A stretch of 64,000 nucleotides of DNA from Nibribacter koreensis (GTDB taxonomy: Bacteria > Bacteroidota > Bacteroidia > Cytophagales > Hymenobacteraceae): the NCBI RefSeq assembly GCF_039541795.1, contig NZ_BAABGX010000002.1, positions 186,001-250,000 of the forward strand. Direction: 5' to 3'. Position 1 is the stretch's first letter. Each line of letters begins with the position of its first letter. Of the stretch, positions 60,569 through 64,000 are shown one piece after another. Below the pieces are notes generated by a model. That model ran no database searches. It had not been told where the DNA came from and saw only the letters and a list, made by a program, of their open reading frames with translations. A program made the translations under genes and the position numbers.

Positions 60569-61846
60569 TTATCTTTCTAGCTCTCCAATTAGATATCTAA
60601 TTGGTTCCAATGATGAGATTCTTTCTTTTTCTACTTTTTGGAAAAGGTCTGCCCTATTAAGCTTTAAATAAGAAATAAATTTTTCAAATATCATTACTGT
60701 ACTTTTTGGCTCTAAAGATTCAATATCAAGTATGAATTCCTCATCAATAAGCTTCTTAAACAACTCTTTCGTTTTAAACTCATATGCAATAGGCAGAACA
60801 GGAATCCCCACTGATAAGGCTTGGATTGCTGAATGCATTCTAGTTGAAATTGCAATATCAGCACTTTGCATAACTTCCTTTAACTTCTCTGGTTTATTAA
60901 AGCTCCTATCAACTATGACTTTAGTCTTTACTTTTTCAGGCAATAAGGAAAATATTTTTTCAGCTACTAAAGAATCATCATACCAATACTCTTGTATACC
61001 TTGACATGTTGAGATAAACACTACCTCACCATCTAGTTCTTGCACCACATATTCGCATAGTGCTGCAATTGAACTGTAGTAGTCAACGGTACCCTCTTCA
61101 ACTCCTTTAAACTTGAAATACGGCCAATCTCTTACTGAGATTATAATACGGAAAGGAGTTCTAAAACTTTTGTGCTTAGCATTTTCTATTATTTCTGAAT
61201 CTGCAACTGCAAAAACAACATCTGCACAAACATGTGCATTCTCCATATTTACTCCAATACTTTTTAAATTATCAAAAGAAGCTTCATCTCTTAGAAGAAT
61301 GAGTTGTGATTGGTTAAATATTCTTTTAACATTCTTTATATTCTCATCACTATTAAAAGGGCCCAAAGATTGTGTAAAAAAAACTAATGGTTTTTTAAGC
61401 GCCAATGTCAGATCATAATCAAAAAACCTTGGTGTCAAATCATAGTTTTCTACTAAGATTGTCCCTCCAGTTGAAATCACTAAATCTGCAGAATTATAAA
61501 TAATTAAATCCTCTCTCTCTCTTTTACTTAACAAGCTATAAGCTAACACCTTACTCCCTACAGAAAGTAGTTTAGCAGAAGAAAGCAACCTCTTTAAAAG
61601 TAAATTATTATAAATTTTCGCTAATCGAGAACCAATTCTACCACTCTTTTTTACTATATATTTTAAATATACTAATTCCCTGTAGTTAATACCAGGGTAA
61701 TAGTTTTTAGCTATTTCTGCATTGTTGTCATAAACTACAATATCTAGATCAGCACCATATGCTTTTCTTAACACTTTAATCATTGCATCTAAAATAGCAA
61801 AGTCTCCGCCATTTAATGAAACAACATTAGAAATAATAACCTTCAT
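60569..61846 (-). CDS. Polysaccharide pyruvyl transferase family protein
   Basis: A 425-residue protein with the pyruvyl-transferase fold: VVSLNGGDFAILDAMI, VISTGGTILVENY, FFTQSLGPF, LILLRDEASFDNLKSIG and the conserved ISTRMHSAIQALSVGIPVLP with the HSAI and YEFK region. Such enzymes add ketal-linked pyruvate, giving acidic polymer. The start lies inside the end of the upstream GT4 gene (20-base overlap), which suggests coupled translation. Confidence 0.88.
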   Translation of the reverse strand: MKVIISNVVSLNGGDFAILDAMIKVLRKAYGADLDIVVYDNNAEIAKNYYPGINYRELVYLKYIVKKSGRIGSRLAKIYNNLLLKRLLSSAKLLSVGSKVLAYSLLSKREREDLIIYNSADLVISTGGTILVENYDLTPRFFDYDLTLALKKPLVFFTQSLGPFNSDENIKNVKRIFNQSQLILLRDEASFDNLKSIGVNMENAHVCADVVFAVADSEIIENAKHKSFRTPFRIIISVRDWPYFKFKGVEEGTVDYYSSIAALCEYVVQELDGEVVFISTCQGIQEYWYDDSLVAEKIFSLLPEKVKTKVIVDRSFNKPEKLKEVMQSADIAISTRMHSAIQALSVGIPVLPIAYEFKTKELFKKLIDEEFILDIESLEPKSTVMIFEKFISYLKLNRADLFQKVEKERISSLEPIRYLIGELER

Positions 61847-63014
61847 TAGCTCTACTATTTTTACTTATCTTGTTATAAACAGCTATCAACTTGTTTACTT
61901 CTATTCGCAAATTAAAATCAGACTCCACTTTTCTCCTTGCACAAACTACAGTTTCTCTGATTGTAGAAGACGGAGCACTTATGAGAGCATCTACAGTTCT
62001 TGCAATTGAACTTATATCCCCCTCTTTAGCCATTAGCCACTTGTTTTCTAAAGGCACCACTTCAGGTATTCCCGAATGATTTGTTACTACACATGGCAAT
62101 CCTAACGCTTGGGCTTCCATGATCACAGTTGGAATTCCTTCTCTATCACCGTTTGATGCAATTTTACTACACAAAATAAATGCATCTGACTTTTTCATAT
62201 AAACAACTGTTTCTTTGTGGGAAACAGCACCAAGAATATGGATATTATTACTTAAATCATTTTCTTCAATATACCTTTGAATATCATAAAGCATTGGGCC
62301 GTCTCCCACAATCTCTAAACACAAATCAGGATAGTTCTTTAATAGAAGATGAAAAGCTTGTACAACATCAAAGTGCCCCTTCTTTTCAACCATTCGACCT
62401 ACTGATATAAATTTCCTAATTTTCTTATCAAGAGGCAGAGAAAAATCATAATTCTCAACTTTTTTTCCAACGTGAATAATGTGAATTTTCTCTGGCAAAC
62501 AACCAATTTTCACAAGATGCTCTTTCATCATATTTGAAACTACAGTAATTACTGTAGCTTTTTCAAAAAGAATTCTTAACTGATTAACCCAAAACATATC
62601 ATTTGGTAAAACGAAAGCATCAAAGCCATGAAAAGACACAACTAAAGGTATATTATATTCTTCAACAACCGGATGTATTATACAACCTTGTGGGCCAAAA
62701 TGAGCATGAACCACGTCAACACTCTGAAAGGAACAATTATTTCTTACTGCATCCCTTTCCCTCTTTAACCAATTTATTTTCCCTGCATCAGTTACAAAAA
62801 GAGTTTTTAACTTATTGTATACTTTTGAGAAATTATTAATTGAGTCATTTTGAGCAACAATTGAAACATCACTGTAAGGTCGTTCTATATCATTTTCTCG
62901 TTTTTTTGCACAAATCATATTTTTTATTCCAACATCATCTAATTGCAATATTAAATCGTAAATAAATGTCTCTGACAATGGGGAAAAACTATGACAAAAA
63001 TGCAATACTTTCAT
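61827..63014 (-). CDS. GT4-type glycosyltransferase
   Basis: A 395-residue GT-B protein starting KVLHFCHSFSPLSETFIYDL, with VVHAHFGPQG, VGRMVEKKGHFDVVQAF, IVGDGPMLYDIQ and the donor-binding EGIPTVIMEAQALGLPCVV. This is the pattern of colanic-acid-type (WcaL/AmsK) transferases. It is the first gene of the minus-strand run toward Wzx; the 220 bases upstream are extremely AT-rich. Confidence 0.9.
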   Translation of the reverse strand: MKVLHFCHSFSPLSETFIYDLILQLDDVGIKNMICAKKRENDIERPYSDVSIVAQNDSINNFSKVYNKLKTLFVTDAGKINWLKRERDAVRNNCSFQSVDVVHAHFGPQGCIIHPVVEEYNIPLVVSFHGFDAFVLPNDMFWVNQLRILFEKATVITVVSNMMKEHLVKIGCLPEKIHIIHVGKKVENYDFSLPLDKKIRKFISVGRMVEKKGHFDVVQAFHLLLKNYPDLCLEIVGDGPMLYDIQRYIEENDLSNNIHILGAVSHKETVVYMKKSDAFILCSKIASNGDREGIPTVIMEAQALGLPCVVTNHSGIPEVVPLENKWLMAKEGDISSIARTVDALISAPSSTIRETVVCARRKVESDFNLRIEVNKLIAVYNKISKNSRANEGYYF

Positions 63015-63236
63015 TTACAGTAAACTATTTATGTGAATAAAAAAATTATTTAAAACCTATTAAACAATTAAATTACAAAAACTCATTCATCAATTATCAC
63101 TTTTTTATTAACTACATCAATTATAAGCATTATACTGTTATTATAATTTTCAATTTTATATACAGTATATAATAAAGTCAAAATACTAAATCAGCTAAAT
63201 AATGCTAGCCTAACGTTCTCTATTTTATTTTTTAAT
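63015..63236. other. AT-rich gap before the decarboxylase gene
   Basis: About 220 bases of very AT-rich DNA without a gene or palindrome. It should hold the promoter of the GT4-pyruvyl-Wzx run, but no element was identified with confidence. Confidence 0.4.
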
Positions 63237-64000
63237 CTATATCTTTTCCACAAGTAATTGTTGAAAATAACTCACTGTCTTTGCTAATCCTTCACCCCTT
63301 CCCACTTTTGGTTCCCAATTCAAAATTTCTTTTGCTTTAGTAATATCTGGTTGACGCTTCTGGGGGTCATCAATTGGCAATGGCTGATAACCTAATCTTA
63401 GCTTAACTCCTGTAAGTGCGCAAATCTCTTCTGCAAATTCTCTGATAGTTATTTCAGAAGGGTTCCCAAGATTTATAGGCAAGTGATAATCGCTTAAGAG
63501 CAACCTATAAATACCTTCAACAAGATCATCAACATAACAAAACGATCTTGTTTGTGAACCATCTCCAAAGATTGATAATTCTTCACCTTTTAAGGCTTGG
63601 CTCATAAAGGCTGGCAAAACCCTGCCATCATTTAGGCGCATTCGTGAACCATATGTATTAAAGATGCGCACTATCCTAGTCTCTAAACCATGATGCATAT
63701 GGTAGGCCATGGTCATGGCTTCTTGAAACCGTTTGGCTTCATCATAGCAGCCACGAGGGCCTACGGGATTTACATTGCCCCAATAATCCTCTGACTGTGG
63801 ATGCACCTCAGGATCACCGTACACTTCAGAAGTAGAAGCTATTAAAATACGTGCTCCTTTGGCCATGGCTAGCCCTAGAAGATTATGGGTGCCTAATGAT
63901 CCAACTTTCAATGTCTGAATAGGGATTTTTAAGTAATCTATAGGAGAAGCCGGAGAGGCAAAATGCAAGATATAATCTAGATGACCTGGCACATGCACAA
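63237..64000 (-). CDS. UDP-glucuronate decarboxylase (UDP-xylose synthase)-like, 5' end cut
   Basis: The C-terminal 254 codons of an extended SDR protein; the start lies beyond the right edge. Visible motifs are LDYILHFASPASPIDY, STSEVYGDPEVHPQ, YWGNVNPVGPRGCYDEAKR (Tyr and Lys of the active site) and RIFNTYGSRM, which identify UDP-glucuronic acid decarboxylase, giving UDP-xylose. It supplies a sugar for the second locus together with the epimerase at 54903-55862. Its base composition is closer to the backbone than the genes to its left. Confidence 0.9.
   Translation of the reverse strand, partial: VHVPGHLDYILHFASPASPIDYLKIPIQTLKVGSLGTHNLLGLAMAKGARILIASTSEVYGDPEVHPQSEDYWGNVNPVGPRGCYDEAKRFQEAMTMAYHMHHGLETRIVRIFNTYGSRMRLNDGRVLPAFMSQALKGEELSIFGDGSQTRSFCYVDDLVEGIYRLLLSDYHLPINLGNPSEITIREFAEEICALTGVKLRLGYQPLPIDDPQKRQPDITKAKEILNWEPKVGRGEGLAKTVSYFQQLLVEKI

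Overview
The window looks like a chromosomal segment of a Bacteroidota bacterium, most likely order Cytophagales, family Hymenobacteraceae (Rufibacter/Pontibacter/Hymenobacter-like). The reasons are the conserved blocks grpE-dnaJ-NatA-NatB and hpt-adk-obgE, the many lipoproteins and PepSY-like/DUF2059-type small exported proteins, weak or absent Shine-Dalgarno sequences, and TAnnTTTG-type -7 promoter elements. The genus is inferred, not proven. No rRNA, tRNA, CRISPR array, phage or complete insertion sequence was seen.

Layout. (1) 1-11.1 kb, all on the minus strand: a compact polysaccharide (O-antigen type) cluster. It has an ABC exporter (Wzm/Wzt, the latter with an extra C-terminal domain), seven family-2 glycosyltransferases (one fused to a methyltransferase) and a polysaccharide deacetylase, many of them with 4-bp ATGA overlaps. 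(2) 11.3-49.9 kb: a host-like chromosomal backbone with both strands used. It contains a Nudix hydrolase, dienelactone hydrolase, GH3 glucosaminidase, an inositol-phospholipid operon (myo-inositol-phosphate synthase, PgpA-type phosphatase, GtrA-like protein, CDP-alcohol phosphotransferase), a PepSY-like/histidine kinase/response regulator set, Tex, DNA polymerase IV, an IscA-type protein, NatAB, DnaJ, GrpE, Obg, Adk, Hpt and a membrane pyrophosphatase. (3) 49.9-64 kb: a second, clearly AT-richer polysaccharide locus of Wzx/Wzy type (flippase, polymerase-like membrane protein, GT2 and GT4 enzymes, pyruvyl transferase, acyltransferase, and sugar-nucleotide epimerase and decarboxylase).

The most interesting structure is not a gene. 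About twenty copies (plus one half copy) of a ~36-bp palindrome lie in intergenic gaps across the 11.3-48.6 kb backbone. The arms are GTTTTTGGCCTGTTTTC and its complement. The element is absent from both polysaccharide loci. Copies vary in sequence but keep pairing through compensatory or G-U changes, and several have private extensions of the stem into the flanks. Five copies directly follow a classical terminator hairpin, one supplies the stop codon of a gene, one begins on the last base of another stop codon, and one ends three bases before a start codon.

Other notable structures are: two MITE-like elements with shared terminal inverted repeats; a 78-bp CACT microsatellite touching a stop codon; a perfect 27-bp inverted repeat; and an AT-rich GT14 glycosyltransferase gene flanked by two diverged copies of the 3' end of the pyrophosphatase gene, which looks like an insertion at that gene's tail.
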